Part shown: positions 8,920 through 17,176 of the stretch, one piece after another
Layout of the letters: each line of letters starts with the position of its first letter
How positions within the stretch are numbered: position 1 is the stretch's first letter
DNA from: Methylohalobius sp.
GTDB taxonomy: Bacteria; Pseudomonadota; Gammaproteobacteria; Methylococcales; Methylothermaceae
Direction: 5' to 3'
Length of the DNA stretch: 39,320 nt
NCBI GenBank assembly: GCA_026415315.1
Contig: JAOAHI010000002.1
Location: 1 to 39,320 of the forward strand
Translations under genes and position numbers: made by a program
Notes under the pieces: generated by a model
The model's database searches: none
Told to the model about the DNA's origin: nothing
What the model saw: the letters and a program-made list of their open reading frames with translations, nothing else

Positions 8920-9806
8920 TGCAGCGCCGTCATTTAGCGGGCGGCGCCCTGCTTATGGCGGGCGCCGTTCTCCTGTCGTCTGCCTTCTGGCCGGCAAAAG
9001 ATCCTTGGCAGATAGAGCGTGCTCCCTTGCCTGTACCCGGTGACCTCGTCAGCCACTATCCTCCTACCGGCTTCGAGCGTTTGGAAATCCGACACTCTTT
9101 AGCCGGCAAGCAGCTGACACTTTACTTGGCTCACTACCAGGATGCGAGCGGAGCGCCTCGTCAAGCCATGCTGCCAGAGCCGAAGTCTCGGCAGTGGCAG
9201 GCTTGGATGGAACTAGCCCAGGTCTTGCATACCTTAGAGCCGGACGCGCTGTTACTGACCTGGTGGGACAACGGTCAGCGAGTAGATTTTTTAAGTGGAC
9301 GCGCAGTTTGGGCCTTAAAGCCGCCCAGAGAGGCGTTTTCACCCAGAGAACGCCCGCTTTGGCTTAAGCTCAGCGGAGGCTTTGAAGACTCGGAAAAACT
9401 GATCCAGCTAGCCAAATGGTGGGGCAAAGACAGCACCCAAGCACTGCAAGAAATTGCCCGCCTGGGCCAACCTATTTACTTTTTAGTTTCCAGCCAAGAC
9501 TTAGCCCGCGCTGAAGAAATCGAACGCTTAGCAGAGGGCACACTTCCGCTAGAAATGCGGATTTTTCCTACTACTTCTCACCTCCACAGCCAAATCGCTG
9601 CCGTGCAGCGCTGGGCCCAGGAGACAGGCAGCCGCTATCTCCCCCAGAGGGCACCAGGAGGTATCATCGCTTGGCGTCTGAAGAAAGCGCCTGCTACACT
9701 TCTTTTGCGCCTACTGCCCTTCTTGCCGCCCTTGGACCAAGCAGCAGACAGCCTAAAGCTTATCTATCAGAGTCCGGACAGATACTTAACTCTATATCGG
9801 CATTAG
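8919..9806 (+). CDS. haoB: HaoB-like protein encoded with haoA
   Basis: 295 residues. An N-terminal hydrophobic segment (about 4-23) acts as membrane anchor or signal. The rest is soluble, with no haem motif and no known catalytic motif. Length, membrane anchor and position directly after an octaheme haoA fit HaoB, the protein of unknown function that accompanies haoA in ammonia oxidisers and methanotrophs. I assign it mainly from context plus general resemblance. Start ATG overlaps the haoA stop codon (TGATG). The gene ends 5 bases before the convergent HerA-like ATPase gene, with no obvious terminator. Possible roles are maturation or membrane docking of HAO (inference). Confidence 0.75.
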   Translation: MQRRHLAGGALLMAGAVLLSSAFWPAKDPWQIERAPLPVPGDLVSHYPPTGFERLEIRHSLAGKQLTLYLAHYQDASGAPRQAMLPEPKSRQWQAWMELAQVLHTLEPDALLLTWWDNGQRVDFLSGRAVWALKPPREAFSPRERPLWLKLSGGFEDSEKLIQLAKWWGKDSTQALQEIARLGQPIYFLVSSQDLARAEEIERLAEGTLPLEMRIFPTTSHLHSQIAAVQRWAQETGSRYLPQRAPGGIIAWRLKKAPATLLLRLLPFLPPLDQAADSLKLIYQSPDRYLTLYRH

Positions 9807-9811
9807 TCGAG

Positions 9812-11374
9812 TCAACGCCGCCCTTGGCTCTGCCAGCGGCGGGCAATGGCCTCTATGTTTAGATCCTCTGGCCCTTGGCACCAGGCCGCATGGTAGTTGA
9901 CGTCCTGACTGTGCGGAGTAGGATCGGGTCGGCGGACTTGCACTCGCGTCGGCAGAGGCACTGCCTCTCCCATCACCATTGCCTCCCCTCTCCCTAACGC
10001 GGGCAGCACGTCTACCAACTCGCTTTCAGCGTCTGGCACCAATTCGCGCACGTACGCCTGATCGTCAGGATTGGCCAGGCGCAGGCAAATAAAAGTGCCG
10101 CACTGCGACAGCACGGTCTCGGACAATTCGTGCGGACGCTGACTGACTACTCCTAAGCCTACCCCATATTTTCGCCCTTCCTTGGCGATTCGCTCCATTG
10201 CCCGCCGCGTGCCTTCATAGCGCCCACCGCTGCGAGGGATATAGGCGTGGGCCTCCTCGCACACCAGCACGATGGGAAACTCTCGCCGTCTGGGATTCCA
10301 ATAGTTAAACTCAAACGCCACTCGACCGACTTGAGCCGATACGGCCGGGCGCACGTCAAACGGCACCGCGCTCAAGTCGATCACGGTGATCTGGCATTTA
10401 GGTTCGCCTAAGCCTACAAAATCGCGCAGCAACTTGGCCAGGGATTCGGAAGTGTTGCGCTGTCTGGGTTTGAGGAGAAAATCGTAGCGCGCATCGCTTA
10501 AGCGGCTTTGCAGTTTCACCAGAAATTGATCGAACTGACCGTATAGAGGGCCTTTGGTCTTGCCAAAATCAGTACGCAGTTCGTTGGCCGTCTTGAACTC
10601 ACGATAGAGCTCTTCCAAAGAAAACCAGATCGGTGCGTCTATAGAGACAAATCCGATCTCTAACCGCTCCGCTTCCTTGCGCTTTAGGGCGTGCAGGGTC
10701 TCGCGCAGAAAAGCCATTTGCACCGAGGCGTTCCCGTCGTTTGGATCAATCAGCAGCTCGACTAGCTCCTGATAAGTCATCAGCCAATAGGGAATTTCCA
10801 GTGCTCGGGCATCGATGTAGCGATAGGTCCCCTCGCGGAATGCCGAATGCAACGTGCCTGAAGCATCGCGCCAGCAATATTCGCCATGCAAGTCCAAAAG
10901 GATAATATGCGCTTTGGGCATCGCTTCCACAGCTTGTTGCAAGAGACTGGCCACAGTCCATGACTTGCCTGAGCCGGACTGGCCTAGAATGCAAAAGCTT
11001 CTCCCAAACAGCGCGCTGGGGTTAAAGTAAGCGGTCTGCTCGTGGAGGTTCGCCACCTGGCCCAGAGCAAAGCCAAACGAGCGATATTTGGCAAATACCG
11101 GCTGTAACTCCTCAGCTGCCGCCTCGCGCACCTGAGCCCCGGGCGCGGGATAGCGACGCACCCCGCGCTGGAACTTTCCATCTTGGATTTCGCCCAAAGG
11201 AACCAAGCCAAGCTTGACTCCCTCCGCCGCCTCCGCACTGCGATCGACCACCGCCAGGATTTGGCCCGGCGGCTGGTCGATGAGGACATAGCCTCCCACT
11301 GTCCACGCCTGGGGTGCCACGGCCTGGAAACGAGCGGATTGAATTTCGACGATACGCGCACTTACGTTGGTCAT
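9812..11374 (-). CDS. HerA/FtsK-like DUF87 ATPase
   Basis: 520 residues. An N-terminal beta-rich HAS-barrel-like part (about 5-75) precedes a RecA-like ATPase core. Walker A is GQSGSGKS (131-138), followed by the DLHGEY motif near 161; Walker B is VLVCEEAHAY (369-378) with the adjacent glutamates; SQRPHE near 411-416 is the sensor-type segment. HerA hexamers translocate DNA and in archaea work with the NurA nuclease in end resection; in bacteria their roles are varied, including defence pairs. No NurA or SIR2-like partner is nearby. ATG 11374 overlaps the upstream permease gene's stop by 4 bases, making it the last gene of the leftward three-gene unit. Function beyond ATP-driven motor is not determinable here. 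Confidence 0.85.
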   Translation of the reverse strand: MTNVSARIVEIQSARFQAVAPQAWTVGGYVLIDQPPGQILAVVDRSAEAAEGVKLGLVPLGEIQDGKFQRGVRRYPAPGAQVREAAAEELQPVFAKYRSFGFALGQVANLHEQTAYFNPSALFGRSFCILGQSGSGKSWTVASLLQQAVEAMPKAHIILLDLHGEYCWRDASGTLHSAFREGTYRYIDARALEIPYWLMTYQELVELLIDPNDGNASVQMAFLRETLHALKRKEAERLEIGFVSIDAPIWFSLEELYREFKTANELRTDFGKTKGPLYGQFDQFLVKLQSRLSDARYDFLLKPRQRNTSESLAKLLRDFVGLGEPKCQITVIDLSAVPFDVRPAVSAQVGRVAFEFNYWNPRRREFPIVLVCEEAHAYIPRSGGRYEGTRRAMERIAKEGRKYGVGLGVVSQRPHELSETVLSQCGTFICLRLANPDDQAYVRELVPDAESELVDVLPALGRGEAMVMGEAVPLPTRVQVRRPDPTPHSQDVNYHAAWCQGPEDLNIEAIARRWQSQGRR

Positions 11375-12459
11375 CGTTTGCTCTCAGGACCCTCCTTGAT
11401 GTTAAGCATAGGCGAAAAATTGTTCGCCTGGTCCAGCGACTCCAACGGATTGTTCGCGCCTAACAGGATCGCGATCCAGCGCGTGTTGGGGTTGTCTTCC
11501 AAAAACATCTTGAAGATCACGGTGATCGGCACCGACAAAAACATCCCCACCGGTCCCAACACCCAGCCCCAAAAAATTAAAGACAACAAAACGGCTAAGG
11601 TAGAAATCCCAAGTCCTTTGCCCACCACTCGGGGATCGATAAAACCACCAATGGCAGTGTTAATGACCAAATACCCTAAAGCGGTATAGATCGCACTCCA
11701 CGCTCCGTGCTGAACTAAGGCCAACAGAATAGCTGGCATAGCGGCCACGAATGAGCCGATGTTGGGAATGAAGTTGAGCACATAGGCTACCGCCCCCCAC
11801 AGGATGGGGTAATCGACCTCGAGCAAGGTCAGCCAGAACGCCGCTGCGATCCCCGTGGCGAGACTGATCAGGTTCTTCAGATGCAGGTAGCGCCGCAAAT
11901 TAGCAAAAAACGCTTCAAAGCGGGCTGCCAGTTTGGTATCGCCGAAGATCGCCTGGAGTTTGTGGGGAAGCAAAAACGCTTCTAAAAACATGAAGGTGAC
12001 GTAAAACAAGATCAAAGCGCCGTTAGCAAAGGCCGCCGTTAAAGCGTTGAGCAGCATTCCCGCCCACTGCACCAGGCGGGCAGCGTTGAAAAATTCATTC
12101 AGGCGGTCGCGCGAGACTTCCACCCCCTGCGCGGTGAGCCACTCCAACAGCCCGGCCATGCTGGCCTGGAGGCGGCTTTGGTAGAAGGGAAGGTTGCTCA
12201 AAAAATTGTCGATTGACTTGCCGATAAACAGCGCCGCAAGCACCATCACGACGACCAATCCCACATCGGCCAGCGCGATCGCCAGCCACGCCGGCACGCG
12301 GTGGCGATGCAGCCAAGAGACCACAGGCCACAGGAGGATGGCGATAAACAGCGATAGCAAAAACGGCGCCAAAATCTGCGCGGCGGCGCGCAGCCCGGCG
12401 ATTATGATAAACAGCGCAACCAAGTGCCAAAGCCAGCGATGGTCGACGTTTTGGTTCAT
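11371..12459 (-). CDS. AI-2E family transporter (PerM/TqsA-like permease)
   Basis: 362 residues with the layout of the family: two hydrophobic pairs near the N-terminus (about 10-45, 60-85), a more hydrophilic central region (about 90-150), and a block of hydrophobic segments to about 345. Signature stretches include WGAVAYVLNFIPNIGSFVAAMPAI-type sequence around 225-245 and GGFIDPRVVGKGLGIS. Members are homotrimeric or oligomeric inner-membrane permeases; TqsA exports the signal AI-2, others are Na+/H+ antiporters or of unknown substrate. Its position directly after an NhaC-type antiporter gene (4-base overlap) makes an ion-homeostasis role possible. Both ends overlap neighbours by 4 bases, so one transcript is likely. 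Confidence 0.9.
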   Translation of the reverse strand: MNQNVDHRWLWHLVALFIIIAGLRAAAQILAPFLLSLFIAILLWPVVSWLHRHRVPAWLAIALADVGLVVVMVLAALFIGKSIDNFLSNLPFYQSRLQASMAGLLEWLTAQGVEVSRDRLNEFFNAARLVQWAGMLLNALTAAFANGALILFYVTFMFLEAFLLPHKLQAIFGDTKLAARFEAFFANLRRYLHLKNLISLATGIAAAFWLTLLEVDYPILWGAVAYVLNFIPNIGSFVAAMPAILLALVQHGAWSAIYTALGYLVINTAIGGFIDPRVVGKGLGISTLAVLLSLIFWGWVLGPVGMFLSVPITVIFKMFLEDNPNTRWIAILLGANNPLESLDQANNFSPMLNIKEGPESKR

Positions 12460-13904
12460 CGGCTAACCATCCATCCAGCCATCAGGTACAGGCCAAGCGC
12501 TATTCCGGCCCCCAACATAGCATAAGGGAGTTGATGGCGGACGTGGTCGATCGGCCGGACGCCGGCGGCGATCGAGGCCACCATGGTCGTGTCGGAGACC
12601 GGCGAGCAATGGTCGCCGAACAGCCCCCCGCTCAACGCCGCTCCAACCATCAGCGGCAACGGCACGTGGAAAGCCTGCGCTAACGGCACAGCGATGGGGA
12701 TCAAGATGGCAAACGTCCCCCACGAAGTTCCGCTGGCAAAGGAGATCACACAGCCGATGCTGAAGACCAAGGCCGGCAGCCACACAGGATCAAAGCGGCC
12801 TGAGAGCGCTCCAGCTAAAAACTCCCCCGTGCCCAACGCGCGGGTGGTGGCACCGACGGCAAAGGCAAATACCATCAAATAGGCCAGCGGCCACAACGCC
12901 CTAATTCCCCACCAAACCGCCCAGGTCACCTCCCGCCACGGCAATAAGCCTCGCGCACCAAATACCAAAGCGGTAATACTCAGCGTCAAGCCGACGCTAG
13001 TGAAAATGGCCAGCGGCGGATTCCAGCCCATGCACAGTAAAGCCAAAACGCCCAGAACTAAGCCGCCGATAGGCCCCCAAAGATCACAAGCCCTTCTGGG
13101 AGACTGCGGATAGGAGGCGAGCGCCTCGGTGAAATGCACCGCCTCCCCAACCGTCTTCGCTGAAATCGCTATGCGCCAAGGAATTTCCCAGTTCATCGCG
13201 GCCACCCACCCGGCCAGGACGATGGCAATCCAGCCATAGAAGGTCAAAGGCAAAGCAGAGAGCACAGTAGCCATAGATTGAGCGACCCCCTGGGCAACCA
13301 GAAGCCCAGCCACATACGCCCCCCACGCATTCAAAGGAATCAGCATGCACTTGGGAGCGCAAGTCGCATCGAGCAGGTAACTCAGCCTAAGCCTTAAGAG
13401 GCGATAGCGATCGAACAAAGGCAAAGCGATCAAGCCGGCCACCAGCGTGCCAAAACTGGATTCTACAAACAACAGCATGCTAGTGACAAAGGCCAAAAGC
13501 GCTATCCGGTTCGGACGGTCGAACCGGCCTTGGCTCTCCACAAAGCGGGCAAACCCTTCAATCCCACCTGCCCGTTGGATCAGGCCAACCAGACCCCCGA
13601 TCAGCAGGCTAAAGGCAAAGATCAACAAATTGTTTGGCTGGACCACCACCTGAGCGAGAATTGAAAGCAGGCGCCCAAAAACTTGCGGCAGCCAGCCTTT
13701 TTCCAGGATCAAAGCGCCGAGCAGAACATACAGCCCCAAGGCCAACACCAACCGGTGGGTGAAAAACACCACCGGGATGGCGATCAGGGCAGGCAGCAGA
13801 GACCACCAGCCGGGCACAACTGAGTTTAGCTCAAAGAATCGTTCAATGGACCAGCTCCGATAGCATCGCCGTATCGCAGCGCGTGGCAGCGATGGATGCT
13901 TCAA
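12456..13904 (-). CDS. NhaC-type Na+/H+ antiporter family protein
   Basis: 482 residues, with about eleven hydrophobic segments, so an inner-membrane transporter. The family signature GDHCSPVSDTT lies at 430-440, and FASGTSWGTFAILIPIAVPLA near 389-408 is also typical of the NhaC/YqkI branch. Such proteins exchange protons for Na+ or, in some members, organic acids such as malate/lactate; the exact substrate is open. No ATG lies near the N-terminus; TTG at 13904, preceded by TGAGG five to six bases away, is the best start. First gene of a leftward operon with the AI-2E-type permease and HerA-like ATPase. A 12-bp perfect hairpin lies 18 bases upstream in its leader. Confidence 0.88.
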   Translation of the reverse strand: MKHPSLPRAAIRRCYRSWSIERFFELNSVVPGWWSLLPALIAIPVVFFTHRLVLALGLYVLLGALILEKGWLPQVFGRLLSILAQVVVQPNNLLIFAFSLLIGGLVGLIQRAGGIEGFARFVESQGRFDRPNRIALLAFVTSMLLFVESSFGTLVAGLIALPLFDRYRLLRLRLSYLLDATCAPKCMLIPLNAWGAYVAGLLVAQGVAQSMATVLSALPLTFYGWIAIVLAGWVAAMNWEIPWRIAISAKTVGEAVHFTEALASYPQSPRRACDLWGPIGGLVLGVLALLCMGWNPPLAIFTSVGLTLSITALVFGARGLLPWREVTWAVWWGIRALWPLAYLMVFAFAVGATTRALGTGEFLAGALSGRFDPVWLPALVFSIGCVISFASGTSWGTFAILIPIAVPLAQAFHVPLPLMVGAALSGGLFGDHCSPVSDTTMVASIAAGVRPIDHVRHQLPYAMLGAGIALGLYLMAGWMVSR

Positions 13905-13921
13905 TCTACCTCAGGCGCACT

Positions 13922-13950
13922 GTGGGGGCAAGGAGACGCCTTGCCCCCAC
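13922..13950. repeat. perfect 12-bp hairpin in the nhaC-type gene leader
   Basis: GTGGGGGCAAGG pairs exactly with CCTTGCCCCCAC around the 5-base loop AGACG. It ends 18 bases before the TTG start of the leftward antiporter gene. There is no T-tract next to the stem on the minus strand; on the plus strand eight T begin about 11 bases later. It may be a leader structure controlling the antiporter operon or a REP-like element. Confidence 0.6.
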
Positions 13951-13956
13951 TATCTC

Positions 13957-14097
13957 GTCAATTTTTTTTACACCTTTCATGCCATCGTGCCGTGCTCTCT
14001 AGCCGCAACGGAGAGCCAACCAAGCTCAGCGCCAAAGGCGAAGACCAGGTAAAACGCCTCTCCAGCATAACCCTATACATTGTCAGTTTTTTTTACA
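13957..14097. repeat. pair of near-identical 16-base direct repeats (13957-13972 and 14082-14097)
   Basis: GTCAATTTTTTTTACA and GTCAGTTTTTTTTACA differ at one base and lie 125 bases apart. The second copy covers the 3' end of the IS630-type helix-turn-helix gene. They could mark an old insertion or deletion boundary. The 109 bases between them contain no convincing gene. Confidence 0.45.
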
Positions 14098-14589
14098 AAT
14101 CTTCGGTTTGACTTGGAGCCGAGCTTTCCTTCCCTCTAAACTGCGCCATAATTCTGCCGCATCATGGCGAAATCGCCTAAGCAGGCGCTGGCACTGGCGC
14201 AGGCTCAAAGCCACCTTAAAGCGTTTTTCAATATGCCTGACGAGCAACCTTCCGCTCCAGCGCTCTTCCTGATAGCCGAAGGCGCGCGGGGATCGGTCAA
14301 GGTCCAGCTTGAGGATCCCCAGTTGGGCGGCATCCAGGAGGCTTTTGCGGCCAGGTTTCTCCTGAGGACGCAGTCCCTTCTCCCCAAGCTTCAAATAGCG
14401 GTGCACCCAGCGCTCCAAAGTCTTGGGATCTTTGCCGAACCATTGGGCCACCTGATAGCAACTAAAACCTAAGGAGAGCAGGTGTAGGCAGTGCAGGCGG
14501 TGCAGAAACGCGGCCTGCGGCGATTGGCGAGCAGCCTGTCTCAGAGAGGCCAGCAATAAAGCTTGATCGGGGATCTCCAGCCTGCGCAT
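14083..14589 (-). CDS. IS630-type helix-turn-helix domain protein (transposase OrfA-like fragment)
   Basis: 168 residues. The first part is a helix-turn-helix (about 38-60: FSCYQVAQWFGKDPKTLERWV) and the second a winged-helix unit (about 107-135: RWSGRLLVRHIEKRF ... LSLRQCQRLLRRF), the two N-terminal DNA-binding domains of IS630-family transposases. The DDE catalytic domain is missing. The gene ends in a run of eight A on its coding strand just before TGA, a sequence type where frameshifting could occur, but the next frames soon close and show no DDE motif. I chose ATG 14589 with GGAAGG six bases upstream rather than the longer ORF from 14631. Either an IS remnant or a stand-alone regulator. 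Confidence 0.6.
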   Translation of the reverse strand: MRRLEIPDQALLLASLRQAARQSPQAAFLHRLHCLHLLSLGFSCYQVAQWFGKDPKTLERWVHRYLKLGEKGLRPQEKPGRKSLLDAAQLGILKLDLDRSPRAFGYQEERWSGRLLVRHIEKRFKVALSLRQCQRLLRRFRHDAAELWRSLEGRKARLQVKPKICKKN

Positions 14590-14763
14590 CTTGAACCTTC
14601 CCCATCTCCAGGCACGCTGCGATTGAATCACAGGATAGCTTTGGCGGCAAGTCTATGCGGCATTTATTTTGGCGCAAAAGAAAAAGGCATTTAGATTGCA
14701 TCATAAAAAGAGCTGCCTCTTAGAGCAGCCGAGGGCAAGATATAGGCTATAAGGAGGAATACA

Positions 14764-15543
14764 ATGAAAATTTTCAAGTTTCTTTGCGCAATTATGTTTG
14801 CTCAAATCGCCACGGATGCATTAGCGGTACCTATGGTTGCAAAAGGAAATTGGGACTTGGTAGTTCCCGAAACTGCAAATGATTTTCACATGAAAATAAA
14901 GTCTGATACGAGGTTGACTTTAATCGGCCACTATAAAGGTAAATTTACAAGCTTCACTGGAGGTTCAGTAGAACCTCATCACGAGTACAGCGCTACGTGG
15001 AGCGGAACAACACTTTTTCCAAATGAAAAAGTGCATATTGGTCTCTCTTTCGAGATGGAAAAATTTAATGAAATCAATATCATAGATGCTTATTGGACGT
15101 TTGATGGCAATAAGGTCGGCACTTCTATTCCTCTTGCTGCGTTCAAGGTTACCCCAGCCACAGCCCCAAAAGGGGGTAGTTCCCGATCTACCCTTCGTCT
15201 TAGCAATCCATCTTCACAGACCATGTTTTTTACAGACGTGTCTTACTCAATTGGAAATATTGAAACACCTCTTGATCAATTGATGTTTAATCCCGAGGGA
15301 CTTAGTACTCCCGTTCCTAATTTTTCAATAGGACCGTTTAGTTTCTTCGATGTATTTGTCGATCTGCCACTGCTTGCAGGCGATTTCGTTCGGCTGCAAG
15401 GTAAACTCTACTTAGAAGACAACACGTATATCGGCGATCTCTCGTATGAGCACGAACATGGCATCCCTCTTCCTGCCACTATATGGTTAATAGTAATTGG
15501 ACTAGCGAGCCTGAGAATTTCTTCAAAAAACCATTTTAGCTAA
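14764..15543 (+). CDS. secreted protein with PLPA-type (PEP-CTERM-like) C-terminal sorting signal
   Basis: 259 residues. A signal peptide (about 1-21, ending DALA) precedes a beta-rich, mostly polar body of no recognised family. The C-terminus has IPLPATIWLIVIGLASL followed by basic residues, the layout of VPLPA-type PEP-CTERM signals (motif, hydrophobic helix, positive tail) recognised by exosortase in exopolysaccharide-producing Proteobacteria; the tail here is only weakly basic (RISSKNHFS). The gene is visibly AT-richer than its neighbours and uses many AAA/ATT/TTT codons, suggesting recent acquisition, next to an IS630-like fragment. AAGGAGG lies 6-7 bases before the ATG. Function unknown; probably surface- or matrix-associated. 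Confidence 0.75.
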   Translation: MKIFKFLCAIMFAQIATDALAVPMVAKGNWDLVVPETANDFHMKIKSDTRLTLIGHYKGKFTSFTGGSVEPHHEYSATWSGTTLFPNEKVHIGLSFEMEKFNEINIIDAYWTFDGNKVGTSIPLAAFKVTPATAPKGGSSRSTLRLSNPSSQTMFFTDVSYSIGNIETPLDQLMFNPEGLSTPVPNFSIGPFSFFDVFVDLPLLAGDFVRLQGKLYLEDNTYIGDLSYEHEHGIPLPATIWLIVIGLASLRISSKNHFS

Positions 15544-15562
15544 GCTACGCTAACCTTTTTCA

Positions 15563-15586
15563 AAGGGCGCAGCGCGCTGCGCCCTT
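15563..15586. terminator. hairpin between convergent genes, possible terminator
   Basis: AAGGGCGCAG pairs perfectly with CTGCGCCCTT around CGCG, located between the PLPA-type gene and the end of the leftward buf-like operon. There is no good T-tract on either strand, so a terminator role is only likely, not shown. Confidence 0.5.
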
Positions 15587-16349
15587 ATGCTGCAACCGCT
15601 ACGATAAGTCCTTCTTCCAACCAGCGCCTGAGCAAGTAAGCCATATAGCCGGCAACATCGGCAGCACAGTCCCATTCAGCCAGCCCCGCGCAGACTTCAC
15701 TGAACACTTTGCTAGCTTGGATCGCCTCCAAGGCCAAGCGCTCAGGCTTAGCCAGCGACCGGAAAAACACACGCAGCTCTTTGCGCCAGATCAGCCAAGA
15801 AACAGTACTCTGTAATTTTTGGCAATCGGGAAGCGGCATGGCGTCCTGCATGGCCCTCCAAATCTGAGGCACAGGATAGCGTAAAGCTAGGATATAGACG
15901 CTAGGGTGAAGTTTAAACTTTAGCTTTGGCCATTGCTGTGACGGGATTTGAGCCAAGTTTTCAGAAAACAACGGATCGGAATCGGCGCAGTCGAAGGCCA
16001 GCCCTAAAGTCCACTCGAAAAGCGCCATCTCCGACAGTTCCGGCCGCGCTCGCCAAGGATCTGTGCTTTGTAAAAACTCGGCTAAGTGCTTTCCTATCCA
16101 ACGCAGCGAGCGCTCGCACGACGGAAAAGCAGCAAGATAAGCTAAAGCCAACTCGGCAAACGTCTCTTCTCCTAGCCAGCGATAAAGCACGGGATAATCA
16201 GCCACCAAAGCCTCGAGCAAGCGCAAGCGATAGGCTTCTCGATACACGGCCAACCCTTTTGCCCCATCGCCGGCCAGAAATGGCGGAACATTTTGCGCCT
16301 GGTCTAAGATGGCTGCCTGGAGCCGGTGCTGAATTTCGGTCAGCTTCAC
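15585..16349 (-). CDS. bufC: DUF2063 family partner protein (BufC-like)
   Basis: 254 residues. The N-terminal half is the helical DUF2063 domain ([14 protein letters not shown] ... [16 protein letters not shown] ... [13 protein letters not shown]), the rest is the usual C-terminal extension. DUF2063 proteins act as precursor-recognition partners of DUF692/MNIO enzymes that modify cysteines in small secreted peptides (bufferin and methanobactin-type systems). GTG 16349 is the best start because it overlaps the bufB stop as GTGA and gives the expected N-terminus; the longer frame from 16496 runs inside bufB. Third gene of the bufABC-like operon. An alanine-rich end (VAVAA) abuts the hairpin at 15563-15586. 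Confidence 0.85.
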   Translation of the reverse strand: MKLTEIQHRLQAAILDQAQNVPPFLAGDGAKGLAVYREAYRLRLLEALVADYPVLYRWLGEETFAELALAYLAAFPSCERSLRWIGKHLAEFLQSTDPWRARPELSEMALFEWTLGLAFDCADSDPLFSENLAQIPSQQWPKLKFKLHPSVYILALRYPVPQIWRAMQDAMPLPDCQKLQSTVSWLIWRKELRVFFRSLAKPERLALEAIQASKVFSEVCAGLAEWDCAADVAGYMAYLLRRWLEEGLIVAVAA

Positions 16350-17176
16350 GCCGCCAGGCTCCAAATAGGTTTGACCAGTTGGCGCGCCTGCTCGAGCTCG
16401 CACAGCAGCTCGGAAAGCGGCGGGATGTTGTCGTCGCGCTCGATCATAGTGGAAACCGGACCAAACCTGTGTGCCGCCGCTTGGAACAACGCCCAAACTT
16501 CGTCGCGTACTGGGTAGTCGTGGGTGTCGATGACAAAATCCCCTAAATCCGTATGGCCGGCCAGATGGAACTGGGATACGCGCTCAGGCGGAATCGCCGA
16601 TAGATAACACAATGGGTCAAAATCGTGGTTGCGGGCGCTGACGTAAACGTTGTTGATGTCGAGTAGAATCAGACAGTCGGCCTGCTCTGCTACCTCGCGG
16701 AGGAAATCCCACTCGGTCAATTCCGAACAACTATAACGCACATAGCTTGAAACGTTCTCGAGCAGGATACGCCGGCCTAAGAACTCCTGGACTTGAATGA
16801 CCCGCCCCACCACGTGGCTCAGGGCTTCTTCGGTATAAGGCAAAGGCAAAAGGTCGTGAAGGTTGAAGCCTCCGATCCCGGTCCAGCACAGGTGATCGGA
16901 GACCCAAACTGGCTCTATCCGCTCGATGAGCTGTTTGACCTTTGTGAGGTACTCCCAGTCAAGAGGGTCGCTGCTGCCTACAGACAACGACACCCCGTGC
17001 ATAACCATAGGATAGTCGGCGCGAATCTGGTCTAGATAGTACAGGGGCTTTCCGCCCGAGACTAGGTAGTTTTCGGTGATGATCTCAAAAAAGTCGACTT
17101 TCGGCCTTGCGCTTAGGACCGCTTCATAGTGCTCCTTGCGCAACCCTAAGCCGAACCCCAAAAACGGGCGCGCCAT
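16346..17176 (-). CDS. bufB: DUF692 multinuclear iron oxidase (MNIO; BufB/MbnB-like)
   Basis: 276 residues, a TIM-barrel DUF692 protein. Metal-ligand candidates occur in the family order: H60 (VMHGVSLS), D94-H95 (VSDHLCW), E140-N141 (LLENVSSY), D173 with N175-N176 (LDINNVYV), H204 and H208 (FHLAGH), H219 (DTHDYP) and E246 (MIERDDNIP). MNIO enzymes use a mixed-valent iron centre and O2 to turn peptide cysteines into oxazolone/thioamide or thiooxazole-type groups, usually to make metal-binding peptides. Substrate should be the cysteine-rich peptide encoded directly upstream; DUF2063 partner follows. ATG 17176 overlaps the bufA stop (TGATG); GTG 17179 is an alternative. The modification type is inferred from family only. 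Confidence 0.92.
   Translation of the reverse strand: MARPFLGFGLGLRKEHYEAVLSARPKVDFFEIITENYLVSGGKPLYYLDQIRADYPMVMHGVSLSVGSSDPLDWEYLTKVKQLIERIEPVWVSDHLCWTGIGGFNLHDLLPLPYTEEALSHVVGRVIQVQEFLGRRILLENVSSYVRYSCSELTEWDFLREVAEQADCLILLDINNVYVSARNHDFDPLCYLSAIPPERVSQFHLAGHTDLGDFVIDTHDYPVRDEVWALFQAAAHRFGPVSTMIERDDNIPPLSELLCELEQARQLVKPIWSLAA

Noticed and set aside
15926-16546. Open frame of 206 codons on the plus strand
   Set aside because: Antisense across bufB and bufC, low-complexity composition, no ribosome-binding site or family pattern.
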